A DNA stretch of 64,000 nucleotides from DP-19 sp036496285 (GTDB lineage Bacteria; Desulfobacterota; Binatia; UTPRO1), in the NCBI GenBank assembly GCA_036496285.1, contig DASXLI010000091.1:1-64000 (forward strand), read 5' to 3'. Numbering within the stretch: position 1 is the first letter of the stretch; each line of letters opens with the position of its first letter. A program made the translations under genes and the position numbers. The notes under the pieces are model-generated. The model had not been told where the DNA came from. It was given only the letters and a program-made list of their open reading frames with translations, and did no database searches. This document shows, one piece after another, positions 1 to 7,771 of the stretch.

Positions 1-1
1 G

Positions 2-211
2 CGCGCGGAGCGCCCGGAGCCCGCTCCGCACCAGCAGGTGGAGCGTCCGCAGCCCGCTCCACGTCAGCAGGCCGAGCGTCCGCCGCCCGTCCCGCGTCAG
101 CAGGCCGAGCGTCCGCCGGCGCACGAGCGGGCGCCGCAAGCGCCACAGGCCGAGCGGCAGGCGCCCAAGCCGCACGGCCACCAGCAAGAGAAGAAGGACG
201 AGAAGCCGTGA
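2..211 (+). CDS. Partial Pro/Gln-rich protein, C-terminal end
   Basis: Only the last 69 codons of a gene entering from the left edge are present, ending at TGA 209-211. The product is built from imperfect repeats of the type Q-Q-A-E-R-P-x-P followed by a lysine-rich tail ending EKKDEKP. Such Pro/Gln/Arg tails are usually disordered and occur in periplasmic or surface proteins, but the N-terminus that would identify the family is outside the window. A smaller protein at 54515-54811 has a similar APQAPQAP tail. The function is unknown. Confidence 0.6.
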   Translation, partial: RAERPEPAPHQQVERPQPAPRQQAERPPPVPRQQAERPPAHERAPQAPQAERQAPKPHGHQQEKKDEKP

Positions 212-217
212 GGAGCC

Positions 218-245
218 GGCGCTCGCGGCCTGAGCCGCGAGCGCC
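218..245. terminator. Hairpin between convergent genes
   Basis: A perfect 12-bp inverted repeat (218-229 with 234-245) with a CTGA loop lies between the stop of the left-edge gene and the stop of the convergent secreted-protein gene. There is no strong T-run on either side, so it is probably a weak bidirectional terminator or an RNA 3'-end stabiliser. Confidence 0.5.
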
Positions 246-253
246 GTCGTTCG

Positions 254-1612
254 TCAGTCTGGCGTGACGATCTGCGAGGGCACGCAGAGCTCGCGCAGGT
301 GGTTCACCTCGAGCGTGTCCGGGCCGAACTGGTTCGCGACGTAGACCGGGCCGTCGATGCCGCGGAACACGTGCGAGCCGCGCGCCGGCTTGACGGTGTA
401 GCAGAGCAGGTTCGCGTCCGGATCGAGGATCCCTTCGCCGCGCTTGTCGACCGCGGTGCAGAGCCGGAGCGGGCGCTTCACGTCGAGCGTCATCGTGCCG
501 AACTGATCGACCAGGCTGACGTGGGAGACGCGCGCCTTGCCTCCCTTGATCGCGTAGCACTGGAAGTGGTCGATGTCGGGCGGGTTCGGCGCCGCCGGCG
601 GACCCGCGAGGCTCTTGCCGCTCGGCACCATCAGCATGAGCGGGCGCGTCACCTTGACCGTGATCGAGCCGAACGGGTTGACGATCGTCTGCGGACCGGG
701 CGCCGTGAAGGGCGGGAGGAAGCCGGTGACGACGTAGCCGACCAGATGGTCGGAGTCTTGCGGCCCGATGTCGCTCGGGTTGGCGATGCTCGCCGGGTTG
801 CAGAGACGCTTCACGCGCTTCGCGGCGGTCAGGTCGATCGACGCCGAGCCGAAGCGATCGGTCACGTCGACGTCGGTGATCGGTCCGACGGTCGAGGCGT
901 CGACCTCGTAGCACTGGAAGCCGAAGATCGGTCCGGGGGTCGGGGTCGAGCTGGTCGTCGGCGTCGCGGTCGGCGTCGGCGCCTCGCTCGCGGCGGCGGT
1001 CGGCGTCGCGGTCACGGTGGCCGTGTCGGTTGCCGTCGGGGTGGGCGTGTCGGTCGGCGTGTCGCTGGGGAGCGGCGTGTCGGTCACCGTCGGCGTCGCG
1101 GTCGGCGTCGGAGTGTCGGTCGGCGTCGGACTCTCGGTGTCCGTCGCGGTGACGGTCGGGGTCGCCGTCGTCGTTGCGGTCGGCGTCGAGGTGGGTGCCG
1201 TGCAGCCGCTCACGAGGAAGTTCGCGGTCGCGTCGAACGCGTTCTGCTCGAGGTGCAGCGCCGCGACGGGCGGCGTCCCGTACGCGCCGCTCGTCGGGAT
1301 CAGCACGGTCGCGCCGACCGGAAGACCGCAGCCGGTCAGCTCGACCTTGTAGTCGTCGGGATGATCGGGAAGCGGCACGGTGAAGGAGCCGTTGCCATTG
1401 CCGGTCGTTGCCGGGAACGTGCTCGCCGGCGTCGTCACCGATGTGATGAGCACGCAGACGCCGTTCAACGGCGTGTCGCCGTCGATCTGCTGGTTGCCGT
1501 TGGTATCGCAGAATACCTGGCCGCTGATGTGCCATGCCCATGCGGGCGAGGCGGCGAGCAGCAGCCCGAGAGCACCGATCACGGAGAGGCGGGGCGTGTG
1601 CACGAGGCTCAT
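254..1612 (-). CDS. Secreted protein with SdrD-B-like domain and Thr/Pro linker
   Basis: The 452-residue product starts with a signal peptide (hydrophobic core about residues 9-24, probable cleavage after AWA-26). Residues 28-135 resemble an SdrD B-like or carboxypeptidase-regulatory beta-sandwich (GQVFCDTNGNQQIDG). Residues about 138-228 are an almost pure Thr/Pro/Ala/Ser linker. The C-terminal part has three related modules, each beginning F-Q-C-Y or L-L-C-Y and containing D-x-F-G and a later L-C motif. The layout suggests an exported, probably surface-exposed protein with paired cysteines. No enzyme motif was seen. The minus-strand ATG is followed directly by the signal peptide. Confidence 0.75.
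   Translation of the reverse strand: MSLVHTPRLSVIGALGLLLAASPAWAWHISGQVFCDTNGNQQIDGDTPLNGVCVLITSVTTPASTFPATTGNGNGSFTVPLPDHPDDYKVELTGCGLPVGATVLIPTSGAYGTPPVAALHLEQNAFDATANFLVSGCTAPTSTPTATTTATPTVTATDTESPTPTDTPTPTATPTVTDTPLPSDTPTDTPTPTATDTATVTATPTAAASEAPTPTATPTTSSTPTPGPIFGFQCYEVDASTVGPITDVDVTDRFGSASIDLTAAKRVKRLCNPASIANPSDIGPQDSDHLVGYVVTGFLPPFTAPGPQTIVNPFGSITVKVTRPLMLMVPSGKSLAGPPAAPNPPDIDHFQCYAIKGGKARVSHVSLVDQFGTMTLDVKRPLRLCTAVDKRGEGILDPDANLLCYTVKPARGSHVFRGIDGPVYVANQFGPDTLEVNHLRELCVPSQIVTPD
955..1195 (-). repeat. Thr/Pro-encoding low-complexity repeat
   Basis: On the plus strand this stretch is a degenerate GTCGGCGT/GGTGTCGGT repeat. On the minus strand it encodes the TPTPTATPT linker of the surrounding secreted protein. 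Tracts of this kind can change length by slippage. Confidence 0.7.
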
Positions 1613-1842
1613 GAGGAGGGCTCCTTCGAACCCCTCCTTCCGTGCAAGAAGCTTGCGCGACGAGGCCGTGATTTTCCGGGGCGCCGTCGCGTGCAGCTCG
1701 TGCGTCGATGCACGAGCGGGGCAGCGCGGCGACGTTCGCCCCGAACGCCAGCGCGGACGCGCGGCGCGAACGATGGAGCGGGTGATCGGCGGGTCGCGTC
1801 AGCGTCCGCTATACGCGACGCGCGCTCGCGGCGTCGCCCGCG

Positions 1843-2124
1843 TCAGGCGGTCCAGTACTCGCGGCAGCCGACCGTGTAGAGGTCGAGAAACGCCGTCGCG
1901 AGCGCGGCGAGCTGCGCCGTGTCGAGCGCCGTCGCGGCGGGCGCGAGCCGGCGGATGGTCGCGACCTCGAGCTCCGCCCACACCGGTACGCCGGCGGCGA
2001 AGGCGCGCTCCATCGCGGCCGCGGCGCGGGCCACGCGCGCGGCCGGCGCGTCGGTCAGCGAGAGCAGCGCCGCGAGCGCGTGGCGCAGTCCGGCGTGCTG
2101 CGCGCGAATGACGTCGACCTCCAT
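1843..2124 (-). CDS. Small helical hypothetical protein
   Basis: The 93-residue product is Ala/Leu-rich and mostly helical, with no signal peptide. The ATG at 2124 is chosen over an upstream start because GAGGAG precedes it at good spacing, and because the upstream start would read through the terminator hairpin at 2150-2180. Histidine (HAG) and Arg/Glu residues are scattered as in small four-helix proteins such as hemerythrin-like folds, but the metal ligands are not convincing. The function is not recognised. Confidence 0.5.
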   Translation of the reverse strand: MEVDVIRAQHAGLRHALAALLSLTDAPAARVARAAAAMERAFAAGVPVWAELEVATIRRLAPAATALDTAQLAALATAFLDLYTVGCREYWTA

Positions 2125-2149
2125 CTCGGATCTCCTCGCACAAAAGAAA

Positions 2150-2180
2150 ACGGGGCTCCCAGTACACCTGGGAGCCCCGT
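2150..2180 (-). terminator. Intrinsic terminator of the Cys-rich protein gene
   Basis: A perfect 13-bp stem (2150-2162 with 2168-2180) with a 5-nt loop is followed on the minus strand by TTTTCTTTTG. It lies 26 nt after the stop of the Cys-rich secreted protein gene and just before the next minus-strand gene. Confidence 0.9.
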
Positions 2181-2206
2181 CTCGCAACCGGATATTCGTG
2201 ACGCGA

Positions 2207-3103
2207 TCAGGTCATCGGACACGCCTGCGCGCACGTCTGGAACGTTTGCCGGCAGGCCTTGATGCCCGGATGGTCGTTCTCACGCGCCTGGTCGCGACAC
2301 TCGAACGCCGCCACCTGGGCGTTGTCGATGCATGTGTCGAGGTCACTGGCCGGCTGGTGCGGAGGGTCGTACAGCTGGTGACAGTTCGCCTTCGCCTGGT
2401 CACGCGTGGCGTCGCACGCCGCGATGTCCGCGTTGAGCTGGTCCTCGGCGCCCGGCGGTGGCGGGTTCGGGTTGTGGAAGCAGACCTGGCGGTCGGCCCG
2501 GCACTGCTCGACGCAGGTGTGGTCACGATGTCTGCAGGCGTCCTTGTCCACCTGGAACGCCTCGACGCAGTCCGCCTGATCGGACTTGTACTGGGCCTTC
2601 GCGTCGGCCTTGCACTGCTTCGGATCGGCAGGTGCCTGCGGGCTGGCGGGTGGGCAAGCCGTGGCGCAGTTCTGGAAGTCCTTGCGGCACTGCTTCAGCG
2701 GCGCCTTGGCGGCCTCGCGGGCGCTGTCGCGGCATTGGAAGCCGACGACCTGCGCCTGGTCGATGCACATGTCACGCTCCGGCGACCCGGCCGGGTTGTT
2801 CTGACGGCACGTGTCCTTCGCCGCGTCGAGCGTGTCGTTGCACTGCTTGATGTTGGCGTCGAACCCGGTTGCCTGGCGACAGTCGTAGCGATTGGCACGA
2901 CAGACCTCGACGCATTCGTGGTCGCGGTTCAGGCACGCGTCCTTCGCGGCCTGGAAGGTCTCCTTCGCGTCTGCTTTGCAATCCTTGAAGTCCTGCTTCG
3001 ACTCGTCACGGCAGGAGTCGGTGGCGCGGGCGCTGGGTACGGCGACCAACAGCGCGAGCCCGGCAAGGGCGATCACTGATCGAATCGGCACTCTGACCTG
3101 CAT
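2207..3103 (-). CDS. Secreted Cys-rich protein with duplicated 13-Cys domain
   Basis: The 298-residue product has a signal peptide (MQVRVPIRSVIALAG..., cleavage near ARA) and then two tandem domains of about 125 residues, each with 13 cysteines in matching order. Both contain D-A-C-x3-R-D-H-x-C-V-E-x-C-R-A, and both end Q-x-C-A-x-A-C. The start at 3103 is supported by GAGGAGG upstream; a longer frame lacks a ribosome site. The even helical spacing suggests disulfide-braced helical hairpins folded in the periplasm. The domain is not one I can name. A ten-repeat Cys-rich protein at 37131-38729 follows a different but comparable design. Confidence 0.75.
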   Translation of the reverse strand: MQVRVPIRSVIALAGLALLVAVPSARATDSCRDESKQDFKDCKADAKETFQAAKDACLNRDHECVEVCRANRYDCRQATGFDANIKQCNDTLDAAKDTCRQNNPAGSPERDMCIDQAQVVGFQCRDSAREAAKAPLKQCRKDFQNCATACPPASPQAPADPKQCKADAKAQYKSDQADCVEAFQVDKDACRHRDHTCVEQCRADRQVCFHNPNPPPPGAEDQLNADIAACDATRDQAKANCHQLYDPPHQPASDLDTCIDNAQVAAFECRDQARENDHPGIKACRQTFQTCAQACPMT

Positions 3104-3178
3104 TGGAATCCTCCTCGAGGGGATGGGCTTCTCGGCCGCCATGGCGGCCGAACCGTCGACCGCGCTCCCGTCCCCCAA

Positions 3179-3206
3179 AAGGTACCGTGTACGATGGTAC
3201 AGTCAA
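3179..3206 (-). promoter_or_regulatory. Possible promoter with dyad for Cys-rich gene
   Basis: On the minus strand TTGACT (3206-3201) is followed after 16 nt by TACCTT (3184-3179). The spacer is flanked by the inverted repeat GTACC-N9-GGTAC (3182-3200), which could be an operator. The -10 match is poor. A 20-bp palindrome at 3132-3151 lies in the predicted 5' UTR. Confidence 0.3.
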
Positions 3207-3348
3207 GAAGAAATGTGCGCGGTTTCCGTGCATGTACCTTCCGGACTCCCTGATTCCCGTTTGGGACATCACGTGTTCAGGTGGCGAAACCGCCAATCCG
3301 CAGGCTCGATGACTTAGCGGACTCCTGCGCGGGTGCGCGACTTGCTCC

Positions 3349-4401
3349 GTGGCGGCCATGGACCACGGCCTGCCAGCGGCGCGTACGATCACGGTCGGAG
3401 CGCCGTCGAGAGCGCTGCGCGCCTCGACGCTCGCGCGCGCCGGCGCGCGTCTCCTCCCGTACGCCGCGCGCGCGCGCGGCGGCTACTTCGCCGCGGGAAT
3501 CGACCGCGGCCTCTGTCGCGTGCTGCACGACGCCGCGCGTCTCCGTACGCTCTACCGCTTCGGTCCGCCGCCGCCGCTTCGCCTCGGCATGCAGCGCGAA
3601 GCCGGCGACGAGTACGCGTTCCGTTCACCGTTCGCGAGCCCGTGGCGCGCGCGTAACGACGCGTGCGTGCGCCTCCACCGCGCACGTCCGGATCGGCGCG
3701 TCCTCGTCGTGGTGAACGTCGTCGGCGGAACGCTGGCGCGCTGGCTTCTCGTGCGCATGCTCGTGGCGGCGTTCGCAGCGGTGGGCCTCGACGTCGCGGT
3801 GCCGGTGCCGCCGGGCGGCGGCCGGCGCCGGACGCCCGACGATCGGCGCCTCGGCTGGGCACACACGGTCGGCGCGGCACTCGCCGCGCTCGTGCAGTTG
3901 GTGCACGACAACGTCGCGCTCGAGTCGTGGGCGCGCAGCCACGGCTACGGCACGATCATCGTCACGGGTGTCGGGCTCGGGGGGACGGTCGCGGCCGTTC
4001 TCGCGGCCACCACGTCGCGCTTCGACGCCTACGTGCCGGTCGTCACCGGCGCGCATCCGGGGCGGCTCTGGATGCCGCCGCGTCCGCTCGCGCGCGCGGT
4101 GCACGCGGGCGTGCTCGCCCGCGCCGGGCTGCGCTCGCGCCGCGCGCTCGCGCGGCTTTTCGATCCGGTCGCACCGAATCGCCTGCCGCCGCCGCGCGCG
4201 CGCGAGCGCTGCCTGCTCGTCGGGCTGCGCCACGAGCCGATGGTGCCGGTCCCCGACGTGCGCGACCTCGCGACGCACTGGGGGGTGGCGCCCCGCTGGA
4301 TCGCACGCGGCGGTGTCGAGCTGGCGCGGTGGCCGCGTGAGCTCGCGGGGATCGTCGCGGCGCTCGCGTCGCGGCACGGGCGCTCCGTAGCCGTGGGCTA
4401 G
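3349..4401 (+). CDS. Alpha/beta-hydrolase-like protein lacking the nucleophile Ser
   Basis: The 350-residue product resembles the ABHD18/DUF2048-type alpha/beta-hydrolase fold. A core strand (RVLVVVNVVGG) at about 122-132 provides the oxyanion-side glycine turn. Helix-strand alternation follows, then IIVTGVGLGGTVAAV at about 203-217, exactly where families carry G-x-S-x-G-G. Here the nucleophile position is Gly209 (GGG, 3973-3975), so the protein may be non-catalytic. The start is GTG 3349 or ATG 3358, neither with a clear ribosome site. It is convergent with the DedA gene 3 nt away. Assignment rests on the fold pattern, not on a full family match. Confidence 0.6.
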   Translation: MAAMDHGLPAARTITVGAPSRALRASTLARAGARLLPYAARARGGYFAAGIDRGLCRVLHDAARLRTLYRFGPPPPLRLGMQREAGDEYAFRSPFASPWRARNDACVRLHRARPDRRVLVVVNVVGGTLARWLLVRMLVAAFAAVGLDVAVPVPPGGGRRRTPDDRRLGWAHTVGAALAALVQLVHDNVALESWARSHGYGTIIVTGVGLGGTVAAVLAATTSRFDAYVPVVTGAHPGRLWMPPRPLARAVHAGVLARAGLRSRRALARLFDPVAPNRLPPPRARERCLLVGLRHEPMVPVPDVRDLATHWGVAPRWIARGGVELARWPRELAGIVAALASRHGRSVAVG

Positions 4402-4404
4402 TCG

Positions 4405-5037
4405 CTACTCGCGGGCGGCGTTCCGGTCGGTCGAGCCGGGCCACCACGAGGGGAGATGGTCACTCCACTGCCAGTGCACGATCGCGACGATGACGATCAG
4501 GAGCGCGATCGCGAAGGCCCAGTGCTCGGCGTGGTGGATGTGGTGCATGAGCGTCTCGAGGCGATCGGCGAAGAGGTAGCCGAGGACCATCATCAGAGGG
4601 ACGCTGGCGCAGGCCGAGAGCGCGTCCCAGAAGATGAACTGGCGGAAGCTCATGCCGGCCGCGCCGGCCGCGGCGAAGGCGGCGACGCGCAGCCCGGCGA
4701 TGTGACGGGCGATCACGATCGCGCCGACGCCGTAGCGGTTGATGAGCGCGCTCGCGCGGTCGATCCGCTCGGCGGTGACCGAGTCGGCGAGGCCGCGCCG
4801 GCGAAGCGAGCGCCCGCCGCGCCGCCCGAGCATGAAGAGGCAGGCGTCGCCGATCAGCACGCCGGAGAAGCAGATCGGCAGGGCGATCGAGAAGTGCATC
4901 ACGCCGCGGCGGCTCAGGTAGCCCGAGAGCAGGATGGGGATGTCCTCCGGGATCGGCACGCCGACCCCGGCCGCCAGCAGCAGCACGAACGCGGCGGCGT
5001 ACGTCGAGTGCTCGAGGTAGGGGAGAAACGTCTCCAT
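4405..5037 (-). CDS. DedA/SNARE-associated family membrane protein
   Basis: The 210-residue integral membrane protein has the DedA pattern. An N-terminal amphipathic region carries G-V-P-I-P-E-D near residues 26-32. A re-entrant segment with GDACLFMLGRRGG follows, and then the R-H-I-A-G-L-R motif near residue 110. Family members are inner-membrane proteins proposed to be lipid-carrier scramblases or proton-coupled transporters affecting envelope integrity. The expected four to six membrane segments are visible. The gene ends 3 nt from the stop of the convergent hydrolase-like gene. Confidence 0.85.
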   Translation of the reverse strand: METFLPYLEHSTYAAAFVLLLAAGVGVPIPEDIPILLSGYLSRRGVMHFSIALPICFSGVLIGDACLFMLGRRGGRSLRRRGLADSVTAERIDRASALINRYGVGAIVIARHIAGLRVAAFAAAGAAGMSFRQFIFWDALSACASVPLMMVLGYLFADRLETLMHHIHHAEHWAFAIALLIVIVAIVHWQWSDHLPSWWPGSTDRNAARE

Positions 5038-5090
5038 GGGCTCCGGTGCAGCTTAGCGGATCGTGGGCGGGTCGCGCGAGCGGCGCGCGC

Positions 5091-6458
5091 TCAACCGCCG
5101 AAGCGCATCATCGTGCGCACGATCCAGGGATCGTCCTTGGTGCGCCGTTCGCGGTCCTGTCGCAAGAGCGCGCGGCGGGCCGCGGTCACGCCGAGCCAGC
5201 GCAGCGGCTCGGGCGGGAAGGGCAACGCGGTCGTGCGCACGAAGCATAGATCGGTGCGCTCGGTGCGCCGTCCCGCGACCAGATCGGCGAGGATCTGTCC
5301 GCCGAGATGCGTCGGGCCGACGCCGTGGCCGCAGTAGCCGAAGCCGTAGTGCACGCGGCCGCCCTCCAGCGTGCCGAACGTCGGCACGAACCGCACCGTC
5401 AACCCGACGGGCCCGCCCCAGGCGTGCGTGAAGCGCACGTCGGCGAGCGGCGGGAACGTGCGACGCAGGTCGTCCTGCAAGCGCGCGAACACCTCCGGGT
5501 TCCGGTCGTGCGACGGGCCGACGTTCGAGCCGTAGAAGTACGGGGCGTCCTCGCCGCCGAACAGGATGCGGCCGTCGTTCGTCGGGCGGTAGTAGTGCAG
5601 GTACGTGCGCCGATCCTCGAGCCCCTCGCGGCCCTTCCATCCGACCGCGTCCCACAGGGCGGGCGCGAGCGGCTCCGTCAGCACGATGTAGGAGTAGATC
5701 GGGATGACGTAGCGGTGGATCTGGGGGAACTGCACCGAGTACGCGTTGGTCGCGAGCACCGCTTGGTCGGCGCGCACGATGCCGTGCGGCGTGCGGATGC
5801 TGACCCGGCCGCTCTCGGTCCGGATCTCGTCGACGGGCGTCGCTTCGAAGACTTCGACGCCGAGCTCGCTCACGACGCGCCGCAGGCCGCGCACGAGCCG
5901 CGCCGGGTCGAGGATCGCGCAGGTCTCCTCGCGCACGCCGCACTCGTAGGTGGGCGAATGGACGCTCGCTTGCAGCGTCGCGCGGTCGAGGAAGCGGAAG
6001 CCCGCGAGGCCGAGGCGCTCGGCCTGCCGGTACCCGGCCTCGATGCGCGGAATCTGGCTCGGGTCGGAGGCGAGAGCGACGAGGCCCGTCTTCTCGTAGT
6101 GGCACTCGACGCGGTGCTCGCGGGTGAACGCGCCGATGCCGTCGACCGAGGCAGCCGCGGCGCGATGCGCGTCGCCCGCTGCGCTCTCGCCGAAGGCCTG
6201 CACCATGTCGTTCAGGCCGCGGTTCAGTAGCGTCATCGCGAAGCCGCCGTTGCGTCCGCTCGCGCCGTAGCCGACTACCTCGCGCTCGATCAGCGCGATC
6301 CGCATCGCCGGAGCGTTGCGCTTCAGGAAGTACGCGGTCCAGAAGCCGGTGAAGCCGCCGCCGACGATCGCCACATCGACCGAGCGATCGCCCTCGAGCG
6401 GCGGGCCGGGGGTGTAGGCGGTCTCGAGCCAGAAGCTGCGGGTCGCAAAGTCGCCCAT
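5091..6458 (-). CDS. FAD-dependent oxidoreductase (DAO/PuuB-like)
   Basis: The 455-residue cytoplasmic flavoprotein belongs to the glycine/D-amino-acid oxidase family. The dinucleotide-binding motif VAIVGGGFTGFWTAYFL is at about residues 29-45, followed by E at the end of beta-2 (ALIERE) and the GASGRNGGF loop that binds FAD in gamma-glutamylputrescine oxidase-like members. The C-terminal HAWGGPVGLTVRFVP and GYCGHGVGPTH segments close the FAD site. It probably oxidises an amine or amino-acid C-N bond with H2O2 formation; the substrate cannot be read from sequence. It is divergently arranged from the LLM oxidoreductase gene. Confidence 0.85.
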   Translation of the reverse strand: MGDFATRSFWLETAYTPGPPLEGDRSVDVAIVGGGFTGFWTAYFLKRNAPAMRIALIEREVVGYGASGRNGGFAMTLLNRGLNDMVQAFGESAAGDAHRAAAASVDGIGAFTREHRVECHYEKTGLVALASDPSQIPRIEAGYRQAERLGLAGFRFLDRATLQASVHSPTYECGVREETCAILDPARLVRGLRRVVSELGVEVFEATPVDEIRTESGRVSIRTPHGIVRADQAVLATNAYSVQFPQIHRYVIPIYSYIVLTEPLAPALWDAVGWKGREGLEDRRTYLHYYRPTNDGRILFGGEDAPYFYGSNVGPSHDRNPEVFARLQDDLRRTFPPLADVRFTHAWGGPVGLTVRFVPTFGTLEGGRVHYGFGYCGHGVGPTHLGGQILADLVAGRRTERTDLCFVRTTALPFPPEPLRWLGVTAARRALLRQDRERRTKDDPWIVRTMMRFGG

Positions 6459-6569
6459 CGGCGTCCGCTACCACACTCGCCGCGGGCACCCAACGCGCGC
6501 CGCGCGGCATTGCGTGCCTGCTGACTCCTGCGGCCGTTTCTTCTATAGAGCCGTCCGGAAGGAGGGCCT

Positions 6570-7709
6570 ATGGCCCGCTTGCAGGTCGGGATCGAAACGG
6601 GATGCGTCGCGCCGCTCTGGGTCGAGCGTCTCGGCATGCGCCTGGCGAAGCTCTCCGGCGTCGACAGCCTCTTGCTGCCGGACCACTACCTCGGCTTCGT
6701 GCCTCGGGCGCTCTGGAAGCCCGAGTATACGCCGGCGGCGAAGATGGTGCCCTCGACCGACGCCTACTTCGATCCGTTCGTGATGATGGGGATGATGGCG
6801 GTGCGCTATCGCCGGGTCCGCATCGGCACGGGCGTGACCGAGGCCTTTCGCCGCCACCCGGCGACCCTGGCCCAGGCGTTCGTCACCATCGATCACCTGA
6901 CTGGCGGCCGCGCCATTCTCGGCATCGGCAACGGCGAGCGCGAGAACACCGAGCCCTATGGCCTGCCCTTCACCAAGCGCGTCGGCCGGCTCGAGGAGGC
7001 GCTCACCATCATTCGCAAGCTCTGGGAGAGCCGTGGCGAGCCGGTGAGCTTCGACGGTTCCACCTGGCGGCTGCGCGACGCGCTCTTCGCCACCCCGCTC
7101 TACAAAGGACGGGCGCCCAAGATCTGGGTGGCGGCGCACGCGCCCCGCATGCTCGGCCTCACCGGTCGCTTCGCCGACGGCTGGTATCCGACGCAGAAGA
7201 TGACGCCCGACGAGTACCGGCAGAAGCTCGGCATGATCCGCGCCGCGGCGGCCGAGGCGGGCCGGCCGGTCGACCAGTTCGAGCCGGCGCTGCAGGTCCA
7301 GGTCGCGATCGGGCCGGGGCGGAAGAAGATGCTCGATCAACTATGCAAGGTGAAGCCGGTCGCCGCGCTCGGCCTCCTCATGCCGGGCGCGGTCTGGAAG
7401 AAGCACGGCCTCGTGCATCCGCTGGGCGAGGGCTTCGAGGGCTTCGCCGACATCATCCCCAACGCGGTGCCGCCCGCGGCGTACGCCGAGGCGGAGCGCG
7501 TGGTGACGCCGGAGCTCGTCCAGGAGGGCGTCACCGCCGGCACCGTCGACGAGATCGTCGAGGAGATCAAGCCGCTGATCGCGGCGGGCTTGCGTCACGT
7601 CGTCATGTGGAACATCGGGCCGCTCGCTACCGGCGGCAGCCCGGTCGACATGATCCGCCAGGCGCAGCTCGTGCGTCGCTTGCGCGCGTTGCAGACGAAC
7701 GGCGCGTAG
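6570..7709 (+). CDS. LLM class flavin-dependent oxidoreductase
   Basis: The 379-residue protein has the bacterial luciferase-like TIM-barrel pattern. It shows an early acidic/His segment (LLLPDHYLGF), RVRIGTGVTEAFRRHPATLAQAF at about 85-107, the LTGGRAILGIGNGERENTEPYG flavin-site loop, and GLTGRFADGWYP near residue 208. Family members use FMN or F420 for monooxygenase or dehydrogenase reactions; this sequence resembles the F420-using class. AAGGAGGG precedes the ATG. The downstream antiporter starts 62 nt after the stop, possibly in the same transcript. Confidence 0.88.
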   Translation: MARLQVGIETGCVAPLWVERLGMRLAKLSGVDSLLLPDHYLGFVPRALWKPEYTPAAKMVPSTDAYFDPFVMMGMMAVRYRRVRIGTGVTEAFRRHPATLAQAFVTIDHLTGGRAILGIGNGERENTEPYGLPFTKRVGRLEEALTIIRKLWESRGEPVSFDGSTWRLRDALFATPLYKGRAPKIWVAAHAPRMLGLTGRFADGWYPTQKMTPDEYRQKLGMIRAAAAEAGRPVDQFEPALQVQVAIGPGRKKMLDQLCKVKPVAALGLLMPGAVWKKHGLVHPLGEGFEGFADIIPNAVPPAAYAEAERVVTPELVQEGVTAGTVDEIVEEIKPLIAAGLRHVVMWNIGPLATGGSPVDMIRQAQLVRRLRALQTNGA

Positions 7710-7771
7710 CGGGGGCGCGCAGTTGCGCGGCATGCTTGCCGGCGCGTGTCGCGTCCCGTAGCGTTGGGCGC

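Noticed and set aside
950..1200. Possible CRISPR or minisatellite array
   Set aside because: The repeats are short, irregular and in frame with a Thr/Pro linker; there are no spacers of uniform length.
6602..7771. Upstream extension of the antiporter frame
   Set aside because: It overlaps the LLM oxidoreductase in another frame and is Arg-rich; the antiporter start is GTG 7772.
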